Positions 7,815-14,894 of a stretch of DNA of 41,616 bases are shown piece after piece (within the stretch, counting starts at the first letter, position 1; every line of letters begins with the position of its first letter). This DNA is from Clostridiales bacterium. GTDB lineage: Bacteria > Bacillota > Clostridia > Christensenellales > Aristaeellaceae. The translations under genes and the position numbers were made by a program. Below the pieces are notes generated by a model that saw only the letters and a list, made by a program, of their open reading frames with translations, did not search any database and was not told the DNA's origin. Where the stretch lies: NCBI GenBank assembly GCA_012517815.1, contig JAAYUF010000146.1:1-41616 (forward strand), given 5' to 3'.

Positions 7815-8072
7815 ATGGGCATTTTCCTTTGGATCGTGTTTGGCGCGCTGGCTGGCTGGATCGCCAGCATCCTGATGGGCCGCAACCGCCGAATGGGCTT
7901 TCTGGGCAACATCGTGGTGGGCATTATCGGCTCGGCGCTGGGCGGATGGCTGTCCTCGGCGATTTTTGGCTGGGGCAAGGTCACCGGCTTCAACTGGCAA
8001 AGCCTGCTAATCGCCGTGGCCGGCTCGTGTCTGCTGCTGCTGATCTTCGGCGGCATCGGCCGCAAGCGCTGA
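7815..8072 (+). CDS. GlsB/YeaQ/YmgE family membrane protein
   Basis: 85-aa integral membrane protein of the transglycosylase-associated/GlsB family, small stress-linked proteins of unclear biochemistry. Three hydrophobic helices are visible: IFLWIVFGALAGWIASIL, GFLGNIVVGIIGSALGGWL and LLIAVAGSCLLLLIFGGI. The signature GNIVVGIIGSALGGWL is intact. The ATG at 7815 follows AAAGGGATGAGG. It is followed by a perfect hairpin and seems to be a single-gene unit. Confidence 0.92.
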   Translation: MGIFLWIVFGALAGWIASILMGRNRRMGFLGNIVVGIIGSALGGWLSSAIFGWGKVTGFNWQSLLIAVAGSCLLLLIFGGIGRKR

Positions 8073-8087
8073 ACGGCAAACCGAGAT

Positions 8088-8116
8088 GCGGCGGGCTCCC
8101 CACGGGAGCCCGCCGC
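8088..8116 (+). terminator. Perfect hairpin after the GlsB-family gene
   Basis: GCGGCGGGCTCCC (8088-8100), 3-nt loop, GGGAGCCCGCCGC (8104-8116), then TGGTTTCG. It is 15 bp past the stop codon. Confidence 0.65.
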
Positions 8117-8156
8117 TGGTTTCGGGCCGCCGTTGCGCCCTCCAAAAGGGTTGCTA

Positions 8157-8300
8157 CCGCATGACGGTCAGCGCCGCATGACGGTCGCCGCCCAGTGTCA
8201 GTTGCCACCGCATGACGGTTGCGACCGCCGGACGGTTGATGCCCTATGCCAGTTGCCGCTCCCGACAGTTGCTGCTGACTCACGGTTGCCACCGAACGAC
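8157..8300 (+). repeat. Cluster of short degenerate repeats (CCGCATGACGGT type)
   Basis: CCGCATGACGGT occurs exactly at 8157-8168, 8174-8185 and 8208-8219, and as CCGCCGGACGGT at 8225-8236. Weaker relatives (CAGTTGCC, CACGGTTGCCACCG) follow to about 8300. Spacing is irregular (17, 34, 17 bp). No gene is supported here. Confidence 0.55.
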
Positions 8301-8503
8301 GTTACCCGCCGTCTGTCCGTTCGCCCTTCTGGCGGCTGATTCGCCACCGTCCAGTTCTTCCGTCGCAAGGCACAGGCCCTCCGCCCCAGACCCCGCGCGC
8401 GTCTGTCCGGCGCACCTCCGCGCGGCAACTTCGTTTCGAAGGTTTGCGCCCGACCTCACCATCGTTCCCCGACCTCTCCGTGCCGCGGCGCGGAGAAAGG
8501 CAA

Positions 8504-8544
8504 AAGCCGGAGGCAGGCTCCCCGTGGGAGCCTGCCTCCGGCTT
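8504..8544 (-). terminator. Terminator of the GntR regulator gene
   Basis: Perfect 19-bp stem (8504-8522 with 8526-8544) around a 3-nt loop, followed in the leftward direction by TTTTGCC. It lies 36 bp past the regulator's stop codon. Confidence 0.8.
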
Positions 8545-8580
8545 CTGGCGGCCTTGCGCGCAGTGCGCGTGCTGTCCGGT

Positions 8581-9255
8581 TTACGGCGTGGTGAAGTAAT
8601 CCTTCAGGTCGGTAAAAATCAGGTTGCCCAGACGGGTTACGCCGCCGAAAAGGTGCCGGCGCAGCAGGGGCCGGATGGCCGATACGTCCGCCTTCTCGAT
8701 GGCTTCGATGATCTGCCCGTGCTCCTGCACAATCTGCTCGAAATTTTTGATTTCCACCACGTCCAGCATGCGGAAGCGCGTGTAGTGGCAGTTGGATTTC
8801 TGGATGGACTCCCACAGGTAGCTTTTCCGGGTGACGGTAAACCAGATTTCGTGCAGCTGGGAATCCAGCGCGTAAAACTGAGCCGCGTCAAACGCGTCGC
8901 CCTCCAGCAGCTGGCGCATGGAGTTGTGCGCGTGGCGCACGCGCTCCAGGTCCAGCGTGTCGCAGGTGCGGATAAAGTCCTCCAGCACGAAGGTCTCCAC
9001 GGCCATGCGCTGGTAGATGATCTGGTTGATGATGTCAAAATCCATCCGGGTGATCTGCGTGCCTTTGTAGGGCGTAATGCTGACCAGCCCCGAAAGCCGC
9101 AACTCCTGCAAAACGCTGCGGATGGGTGAACGCGATACCCCAAAGCGCTGGCACAGCTCGTTTTCGCTGACCACGGTGCCGGGTTTAAGCTTCAGGGTCA
9201 GGATCTCGCGCTCCAGGGTAAGAAAAATCTCCCGGTTATAGTAGCCGTTCGCCAT
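8581..9255 (-). CDS. GntR family transcriptional regulator, FCD (FadR-type) subfamily
   Basis: 224 aa. The N-terminal winged helix-turn-helix covers residues 10-70 (SENELCQRFGVSRSPIRSVL). The C-terminal all-helical FCD ligand domain carries the usual metal/ligand residues: Asp131, His135 (ALDSQLHE), His179 (QEHGQI) and His201 (RRHLFG). FCD regulators usually bind small carboxylates or sugar acids and repress a nearby uptake or catabolic operon, here most likely the divergent TRAP transporter. Start: ATG at 9255, nine bases after AGGAGA. A TGTATACA palindrome in the shared intergenic region suits this family. Confidence 0.92.
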   Translation of the reverse strand: MANGYYNREIFLTLEREILTLKLKPGTVVSENELCQRFGVSRSPIRSVLQELRLSGLVSITPYKGTQITRMDFDIINQIIYQRMAVETFVLEDFIRTCDTLDLERVRHAHNSMRQLLEGDAFDAAQFYALDSQLHEIWFTVTRKSYLWESIQKSNCHYTRFRMLDVVEIKNFEQIVQEHGQIIEAIEKADVSAIRPLLRRHLFGGVTRLGNLIFTDLKDYFTTP

Positions 9256-9297
9256 TCGCCACGTTCTCCTCGCTGCCGAAGATGGATATCTTGAACT

Positions 9298-9326
9298 AGT
9301 GTAGCGCATCAGTCCTTCCGTGTCAA
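9298..9326 (-). promoter_or_regulatory. Promoter of the GntR regulator
   Basis: Minus strand: TTGACA (9326-9321), 17-bp spacer, TACACT (9303-9298). Confidence 0.6.
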
Positions 9327-9352
9327 GGTTTGTATCGTCCCGTCGGGTATTA

Positions 9353-9360
9353 TGTATACA
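9353..9360. promoter_or_regulatory. Candidate GntR/FCD operator
   Basis: TGTATACA, a perfect palindrome within TTATGTATACAATT. FCD-type GntR proteins typically bind TGT-N-ACA palindromes. It lies between the divergent promoters. A weaker relative, TGTGGATACA (9492-9501), overlaps the end of the TRAP -10 box. Confidence 0.55.
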
Positions 9361-9463
9361 ATTATCCGTTTGATAAGTACATTTTTGCCGGTCACGCCGC
9401 GTTTCCTTCGCGTTAAATGAATACAGAATATCACTTCTTTGCAGAAATCTTCGCTTATTGCTA

Positions 9464-9492
9464 TTGACACCAAGCAATCCTCTCTCTATAAT
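9464..9492 (+). promoter_or_regulatory. TRAP operon promoter (perfect consensus)
   Basis: TTGACA (9464-9469), exactly 17 bp, TATAAT (9487-9492). A promoter this strong usually needs a repressor, consistent with the divergent GntR gene. Confidence 0.9.
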
Positions 9493-9630
9493 GTGGATAC
9501 AAGCCATGGGTCGCAACGTACATTTCGCCAACATATGGCATTCTTCTTTGTATTTTCTTTTCGCGGAACCCCCCAACGCGGAGATTATGGCCGTCTGAGG
9601 CCGTAACGGAATAGAAAGGAAGATCGGACA

Positions 9631-10635
9631 ATGAAGAAGGTACTCGCACTGGTTCTCACTCTGGTGTTGACGCTCGGTTCCTTCGCGCTGGTCGGCACCG
9701 CCGGCGCAGCCACCACCATCATCCTGGGCCACTTCGGGGCTCCCAACGAGCCCGTGAGCAAAGCGGCCGAAACCTTCAAGGCGCAGGTGGAGGCCCTCTC
9801 CGGCGGGGCGATGACGGTGGAAATCCACGGCGCCAGCGAGCTGGGCAACGCCAAGGAAATGGCCGAGCAGGTCGCCATCGGCGCCATCCAGGCCTGCCTG
9901 GTATCCCAGGGCACGCTGGACAAGTACGACATCCGCTACGCGCTGGTCACCGCGCCCTACGTGTACGGCGGCTATCAGCACGCCTACGCCGTGGTGGACG
10001 GCCCCTTCGCCGCGTGGGTGGCGGACGGCACGCTCGAATCCAAGGGCCTGCACAACATAGGCCCCTGGGATTACGGCTTCCGTTGCCTGACCAACTCCAA
10101 GCGCGAAGTCAAACACCCCGAGGACGTCAAGGGCCTGAAAATCCGCACCCCCAGCGAAGTGCAGAAGGTCGCCTGCTTTGAATCCCTGGGCGCGGACGTG
10201 CAGCAGATCGCCTTCAGCGAACTGATTACCGCCCTCAAGCAAAAGACGGTGGACGGCCAGGAGAACCCGCTTTCCACCATCTACAACAACAGCATGTGGG
10301 AAGCCGGGCAGATCTACCTCTCGCTGACCCGCCACACCTGGGAGGCCGTGAACCTCACCGTGAACAACGCCTTCTGGCAGGGCCTCACCGACGAGCAGCG
10401 CGGCATCCTCGAGCAGGCTTCCGCCGCCGCCCGCGACCAGATGCGCGCCGAAGTGCAGCAGAGCGAGCAGGACTACATCCAGAAGCTTACGGACAAGGGC
10501 GTGACCGTGACCGAGGTGGACCTGGCCGAGTTCAAAGCCGCCATGGCCCCCGCCTGGGAAAAGGTAGCCGCGTACGAGGGCAGCGCCGAGGATATGGCCA
10601 AGTTCCTGCAAATGGTGGAGGATTCCGCGAAATAA
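9631..10635 (+). CDS. dctP: TRAP transporter solute-binding protein, DctP family
   Basis: 334-aa extracytoplasmic binding protein of a tripartite ATP-independent periplasmic (TRAP) transporter. It begins with a signal peptide (MKKVLALVLTLVLTLGS) and an AGA-A type cleavage region near residue 26. No lipobox Cys is seen. The carboxylate-binding arginines expected in the family are present: Arg151 (YGFR) and Arg172 (GLKIRTP). The conserved DGQENPLSTI follows at 209-218. The ligand is probably a carboxylate such as a sugar acid or dicarboxylate. The start ATG follows AAAGGAAG. It is first in an operon with the two membrane subunits. Confidence 0.95.
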   Translation: MKKVLALVLTLVLTLGSFALVGTAGAATTIILGHFGAPNEPVSKAAETFKAQVEALSGGAMTVEIHGASELGNAKEMAEQVAIGAIQACLVSQGTLDKYDIRYALVTAPYVYGGYQHAYAVVDGPFAAWVADGTLESKGLHNIGPWDYGFRCLTNSKREVKHPEDVKGLKIRTPSEVQKVACFESLGADVQQIAFSELITALKQKTVDGQENPLSTIYNNSMWEAGQIYLSLTRHTWEAVNLTVNNAFWQGLTDEQRGILEQASAAARDQMRAEVQQSEQDYIQKLTDKGVTVTEVDLAEFKAAMAPAWEKVAAYEGSAEDMAKFLQMVEDSAK

Positions 10636-10649
10636 GCGATCCGTTTTCG

Positions 10650-10679
10650 GGCGGCGCACGCCGGGCGGGCGCCGCCTTT
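10650..10679 (+). terminator. Intercistronic hairpin between dctP and dctM
   Basis: GGCGGCGC (10650-10657) pairs with GCGCCGCC (10669-10676), followed by TTT. Such a leaky or mRNA-protecting stem would let the binding protein be made in excess of the permease. Confidence 0.5.
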
Positions 10680-10713
10680 CCCAACGGCGCGTCAAGGGAA
10701 GGGTTACATTCGC

Positions 10714-11994
10714 ATGATTGCTCTGATCGTGTGCGTTCTGCTCATCGGGCTGATGCTGGTGGGCGTGCCCGTGTGCGTGGCGATGGGCGCCACCAGCGCG
10801 GGCGTGTTCGCGGCGCTGGGCTTCCCCAACATCCTGGCGGTAATGGCGCAGCGCATCTATAACGGCACCACGGGTTTCACGCTTCTGGCCATCCCGTTTT
10901 TCATCCTCGCCGGCAACCTGATGAACACCGGCGGCATCACCGACCGCATCTTCAACTTCGCCAAGGCCATGGTGGGCCACTGGCCGGGCGGGCTGGGGCA
11001 GGTGAACATCCTGTCCAGCGTGGTGTTCTCCGGCATGTCCGGCGCGGCGGTGGCGGACGCCGCGGGGCTTGGCATCATCGAGATGAAGGCCATGGACGAC
11101 GCCGGGTACGACCACCGCTTCAGCGCGGGCATCACCGCCGCGTCCGCGACCATCGGCCCGGTGATCCCGCCCTCGATCCCCTTTGTGGTGTTCGCTTCCT
11201 GCACGGGGGTATCGGTCAGCCGGCTGTTCGCCGCGGGGTTTATCCCGGGGCTTTTAATGGCGCTGGCCATGGCGGTTTGCGTGTACGTTATCTCCCGCCG
11301 CAAGCATTTCCCGGTTACGGCCCGCATGCCCTGGAAGGTTCGCCTCCTGTACTTCTGGAAGGCGATCCCCAGCCTGCTGACTATCGTGATCATCATCGGC
11401 GGCATCTGGGGCGGCCTGTTCACCCCCACGGAGGCGGCCATCATCGCCACGTTTTACGCGCTGTTTTTAAGCAGCGTCGTCTACCGGCAAATCACCTGGA
11501 AAAAACTGATGAACATCGTCTACGACAGCCTCCTGACCAGCTGCAAAACGCTGTTCATCATCGCCATCGCCAATTTTCTGGCCTATTTCATGCTGCACCA
11601 GCGCATCCCCAACATGGTCATCCAGGGGATGCTCAGCGTCACCGCCGATCCGCAGGCGCTGATCCTGATGATCATCTTCGTGCTGCTGGTGCTGGGCATG
11701 TTTTTGGAGGGAACGGCGGTCATCCTGATCGTGACGCCCATCTTCCTGCCGATCATCGACAAGATCGGCATGAACTACGTGCAGTTCGGCGTAATCGTGA
11801 TTCTGGCTTCCATGATCGGGCTTCTGACCCCGCCGGTGGGCATGAGCCTGTACGCGGTATCCAGCGTGACGGGCGTGCGGCTGCTGGATCTGTCCAGGGA
11901 AGTGCTCCCCTATGTGTTCGGGATTTTCCTGGTGCTGCTGCTGTGCGCCTTCTGGCCGCCGCTTTCCCTGTGGATTCCCTCGCTGCTGGGTTAG
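10714..11994 (+). CDS. dctM: TRAP transporter large permease, DctM family
   Basis: 426-aa, about twelve-helix membrane subunit that couples ion entry to solute import. Family signatures are visible: GVPVCVAMGATSAGVFAALG near the start, IPFFILAGNLMNTGGIT, FSGMSGAAVADAAGLG, and GPVIPPSIPFVVFA in the middle, then GLLTPPVGMSLYAVSSVTGV near the end. The start ATG at 10714 follows AAGGGAAGGG. Its order before dctQ is reversed from the common P-Q-M arrangement. The stop is immediately followed by the ribosome site of dctQ. Confidence 0.96.
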   Translation: MIALIVCVLLIGLMLVGVPVCVAMGATSAGVFAALGFPNILAVMAQRIYNGTTGFTLLAIPFFILAGNLMNTGGITDRIFNFAKAMVGHWPGGLGQVNILSSVVFSGMSGAAVADAAGLGIIEMKAMDDAGYDHRFSAGITAASATIGPVIPPSIPFVVFASCTGVSVSRLFAAGFIPGLLMALAMAVCVYVISRRKHFPVTARMPWKVRLLYFWKAIPSLLTIVIIIGGIWGGLFTPTEAAIIATFYALFLSSVVYRQITWKKLMNIVYDSLLTSCKTLFIIAIANFLAYFMLHQRIPNMVIQGMLSVTADPQALILMIIFVLLVLGMFLEGTAVILIVTPIFLPIIDKIGMNYVQFGVIVILASMIGLLTPPVGMSLYAVSSVTGVRLLDLSREVLPYVFGIFLVLLLCAFWPPLSLWIPSLLG

Positions 11995-12006
11995 GGGGTG
12001 CGAAAG

Positions 12007-12534
12007 ATGAAATGGCTTCACGCCCTGGACGAAGGCCTGATGCGCGTGCTGCGCTGGTTTGTGACCACGCTGTGCGTGGGCATCGCGCTCATCCTGCTGG
12101 TGCGCGTGGTGGTGCGCTTTACGCCGCTGACCCTGCCGCTTTCCTGGACGGACGAGGTGGTCGAGTGGATGATGGCGTGGATGATCTTCACCGCCGCCAC
12201 GGTAATCCTGCGCAACGGCGATCATTTCCGCATCGACCTGCTGCAAACCCGGCTGGGCGACAGGCCCGCGACGCACATCGTCAACCTGGGCATCACGGCG
12301 CTGAGCTTTCTGTTTTTCCTGTCGCTTCTGTATTACTCCATCCTGCTGGTGATCGGCGCGACGCAGTTTTCACCCATCCTGAAGGTGAGCACGCGGGTGC
12401 CGTACCTGAGCATCCCCGTCAACTGCGCGCTAATGCTGTGCTACCTCGTGCGCGACTTCGCGCGGGAGACGCTGGCGCTGAAAGCCGGCCGCGCGCGGCA
12501 GCCGGCAGATGCGCCGCGGCAACCGGCGGGCTGA
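12007..12534 (+). CDS. dctQ: TRAP transporter small permease, DctQ family
   Basis: 175-aa four-helix membrane subunit that partners DctM. Hydrophobic segments are near residues 15-35, 50-70, 90-115 and 130-150. The family hallmark appears as WTDEVVEWMMAWMIFTAA and RNGDHFRIDLL. The ATG at 12007 is preferred over the GTG at 11998 because AGGGGG is correctly spaced only for the former. The C-terminal tail (RQPADAPRQPAG) is encoded by the start of a short degenerate DNA repeat, so it may be a recent extension. Confidence 0.92.
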   Translation: MKWLHALDEGLMRVLRWFVTTLCVGIALILLVRVVVRFTPLTLPLSWTDEVVEWMMAWMIFTAATVILRNGDHFRIDLLQTRLGDRPATHIVNLGITALSFLFFLSLLYYSILLVIGATQFSPILKVSTRVPYLSIPVNCALMLCYLVRDFARETLALKAGRARQPADAPRQPAG

Positions 12535-12700
12535 ACCCGGCAACCGGCGGGCCGCGCGCCGGAATCACCGCGCAGGCCGCTACAACCGGCGCGTTTTCCG
12601 CAACAACCGACGGTCATCCAGAAAAGCGGCCGACCGCCGCGGCAACCGGACGCACTTGCCCGGCAGCAACAGCAAAACCGCAACCGTAGTCGGGCGGGCC
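12495..12700 (+). repeat. Short degenerate GC-rich repeats (GGCAACCGGCGGGC type)
   Basis: GGCAACCGGCGGGC occurs perfectly at 12516-12529 and 12537-12550, 21 bp apart. Looser versions (ACAACCGGCG, ACAACCGACGG, GGCAACCGGACG) continue to about 12700. The array starts inside the 3' end of dctQ. The motif resembles the reverse complement of the array at 8157-8300. Confidence 0.55.
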
Positions 12701-12763
12701 GCGGCAGGCGGCGGGCTGGCCGAACGTCTCCCCACGCGCGACTATGGACCGCGCCTGTCCCTG

Positions 12764-12808
12764 AAACGGCGCGCATCCGGCACCCTGCCGTCGGATGCGC
12801 GCCGTTTT
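12764..12808 (+). terminator. TRAP operon terminator
   Basis: AAACGGCGCGCATCCG (12764-12779) pairs perfectly over 16 bp with CGGATGCGCGCCGTTT (12792-12807), followed by T at 12808. Confidence 0.75.
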
Positions 12809-12809
12809 C

Positions 12810-13050
12810 GTGCCTGTATCCGGATTGCGTCTGGCCCATTTCCGCGCCGGACCGCTCCCTGCGGTTTGCGCCGGGCTCCGCCAGGGGTTTGCCTTTTTCT
12901 GCGTACCCCGGCTTTCAGGCGGCAGGTTTCGGCAGGCCTTCCCTGCCTCCGCCGGGAACCGCGCTTGCTCCGCCTCGCGCAGGCAAGGCGAAGGCGACGG
13001 GGCGCCGTCCCGACGGCCAGAACCCCCTTCCTGATTTTGTTACATATGTT
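12810..13050. other. Non-coding GC-rich stretch between TRAP terminator and next promoter
   Basis: No supported gene. A loose relative of repeat family 2 (GGGTTTGCC and GCCTCCGCC motifs) may lie around 12880-12960. Confidence 0.3.
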
Positions 13051-13051
13051 A

Positions 13052-13080
13052 TAGACAAACCAATTCGGGCATGTTACAAT
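13052..13080 (+). promoter_or_regulatory. Promoter upstream of the glycan cluster
   Basis: TAGACA (13052-13057), 17-bp spacer, TACAAT (13075-13080), in a short AT-rich island. It would give a leader of about 440 nt before the first gene. Confidence 0.55.
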
Positions 13081-13089
13081 GCAACTGCT

Positions 13090-13099
13090 TTGTATACAA
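13090..13099. promoter_or_regulatory. Candidate GntR/FCD operator
   Basis: TTGTATACAA, a perfect 10-bp palindrome placed at the likely transcription start of the promoter at 13052-13080, a classic repressor position. It shares TGTATACA with the site at 9353. Confidence 0.55.
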
Positions 13100-13183
13100 T
13101 GCGCCTTCGAGTCGGGCTGTCGACCGAACCCGTACCATGCGCAAACCCTCCCGCCTCTTAGCTCTCCGGTCTTTCAGGCCCGC

Positions 13184-13268
13184 TTCGGCATACGGCTTTG
13201 GGGTTTTGCGCCCACGCTCCGCAAACGGTTTGCCCTTGACCCGCCTCCCCCGCCGCGGTGGTTCCCCA
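13184..13268 (+). repeat. Dispersed repeat family 2, copy
   Basis: Contains CGGCATACGGCTTTGGGG, then GCTCCGCAAACGGTTTGCCC and CCCGCCGCGGTGG. The same ordered blocks occur at 24877-24982 and inverted at 36838-36940. Confidence 0.5.
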
Positions 13269-13528
13269 AAGGCTGATACGCAAGCGCGGCCTCCGTCCCT
13301 CAGGCGGGTTCACGCCTACCGCAGGCGCCGTCTTCTCAGCGGATTCTTGCCTAATGGGCGCCCCCCTGCAGCGGCGGCCCGCGCCGTCCCGGCCGCGCCC
13401 GGCAGCCTTCCCGCCCGGGGGGCGCGGCCGCCCAAAACGCCGCCAGGCGGCACATACCGCCCTGTCTTGCGCGCCCCGTCTTCTTGGTTGCACTCCGCTT
13501 TCCAAATCCCCATAAGGAGGCCCACCGC

Positions 13529-14737
13529 ATGACGTCGGAAGAATACCGCTCCGTTTTTTTTACGGTGCACGCCGACAAATACCTGTACCTGAAGCGCTGG
13601 TACCATACCGACCCCTTCTGGGTATCCCCGGAGCGCGACGCGGAGTTCGCCCGCTTCGGCCTGCTTATGCACCGGTGTGTGCAGTCACTGGCAGAGCGTT
13701 ACGAGTCGTTCAACGATACGATGCAGCTGCCGCCCCGCACGCTCCGGATCCTCCGGATGCTCCACGGTCGCCCCTACCGGCCGGGCACCTTTCGGCCGGA
13801 CCTCCTGCTGTGCGCGGACGGCGGCTGGCGCGCCTGCGAAATCACTTCCCGCTTTATGTACAGCGGCTATTACGCCTCCTGCTTTACCGACCGGGCCGCG
13901 GAGCAAATGGCCGCGGAGCGCGGCATCGCCGACCGCGGCGACCCCATGACGCCCATGTTCGGCTACGCGATGCGCGAGCTTGAGCCCTGCCGCACCGTTT
14001 CCGTCATCAAAAGCGACGACCGCCCCGAGGCGCTCAAGCTCTACCAGCCCTATTTCGAGGCGCTTGGCAAGCAGGTCACGGTGATCCCCTTTGAGGCGTA
14101 CGCCGCCGATCCCTCCCTGGCGGACGCGGATCTCGTGATCAGCGAGATCAAGCAGACGGACCTGTGGCTGCTGAGCGACGATCAGATTCGCCGGCTGGTG
14201 GATCGCCCGTACCTGCAGGACCTCCGCACGGCGTTTCTGCCGCATGACAAGCGATTTTTTGCCCTCCTGCAGGACGACGCCTTTACCGGCCCCATCCTGA
14301 CCCGGGAGGAAACGGCCTTCCTGCGCGACCATATCGTGATCACCTACGTTTACGGCGCCGCGCCCGACGTCTGGGCGGACGCGCGCGCCCGCAAGGACGC
14401 CTACATCCTCAAGCACGCGCGGCTGGGCAAGAGCGAGAAGGTGTTCGCGGGCTGCACCCTGACGCCCGAAGCCTGGGACGCCCTGTTTGCCGGCGAGGAC
14501 ATCCGGGAGATGGTGCTGCAGCCCTACATGGCCCAGCGCCGGTTCGAAACGTTCTGGGAAGGCCAGCGCTTTGTGGAATACGCCGTGGCGACCATCCTGC
14601 TGTTTGACGACCGGTACTTCGGCCCGGGGCTGATCCGCAGTTCCTCCCACCCGGTAACCAATCAGGGGGACGACCGCAAGTTCGTCCCCATCCTGACGAT
14701 GCACCCGGAGAAGCTGGGCGCTTACCACGTGCTGTAA
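13529..14737 (+). CDS. ATP-grasp-like protein (possibly circularly permuted ATP-grasp)
   Basis: 402 aa, no signal peptide. Family assignment is tentative. The C-terminal part resembles an ATP-grasp ligase core of the glutathionylspermidine-synthase-like, circularly permuted type. A Lys in YILKHARLGKSEKV (Lys295) would contact ATP, VLQPYM (328-333) resembles the hinge, and GPGLIRSSSHPVTNQGDD (366-382) resembles the metal-binding loop with an Asn near the end. The N-terminal part has DGGWRACEITSRFMYSGYY (97-115), like a substrate-recognition loop. The reaction would be amide or ester bond formation on an unknown acceptor. The ATG at 13529 follows AAGGAGG. It heads a cluster with flippase, WbqC-like and glycosyltransferase genes, so a role in surface glycan modification is inferred. 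Confidence 0.6.
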   Translation: MTSEEYRSVFFTVHADKYLYLKRWYHTDPFWVSPERDAEFARFGLLMHRCVQSLAERYESFNDTMQLPPRTLRILRMLHGRPYRPGTFRPDLLLCADGGWRACEITSRFMYSGYYASCFTDRAAEQMAAERGIADRGDPMTPMFGYAMRELEPCRTVSVIKSDDRPEALKLYQPYFEALGKQVTVIPFEAYAADPSLADADLVISEIKQTDLWLLSDDQIRRLVDRPYLQDLRTAFLPHDKRFFALLQDDAFTGPILTREETAFLRDHIVITYVYGAAPDVWADARARKDAYILKHARLGKSEKVFAGCTLTPEAWDALFAGEDIREMVLQPYMAQRRFETFWEGQRFVEYAVATILLFDDRYFGPGLIRSSSHPVTNQGDDRKFVPILTMHPEKLGAYHVL

Positions 14738-14894
14738 AACCCGCCGGGCGGCGGCGTCCGTCGGGGATCGGCAGGCAGCGATCCCCCGCGCGGCCGCGAA
14801 CCGTTTTCCCCGCCGGGCGGGAACCCCCCCCCCCCGGAACCGACGCGCGACGCCCGTCCCATGATCATCTCCTCCGGAAGCAGGGAAAGACGGC

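Noticed and set aside
8157-8300. Possible CRISPR array
   Set aside because: Repeats are only 12 bp with irregular spacing, no uniform spacers, and no cas genes nearby.
8581-11115. An 844-residue leftward open frame across the GntR gene and the TRAP genes
   Set aside because: Only the first-transcribed part from 9255 on is a recognisable protein with a ribosome site. The rest is the antisense of dctP and dctM, open because of high GC.
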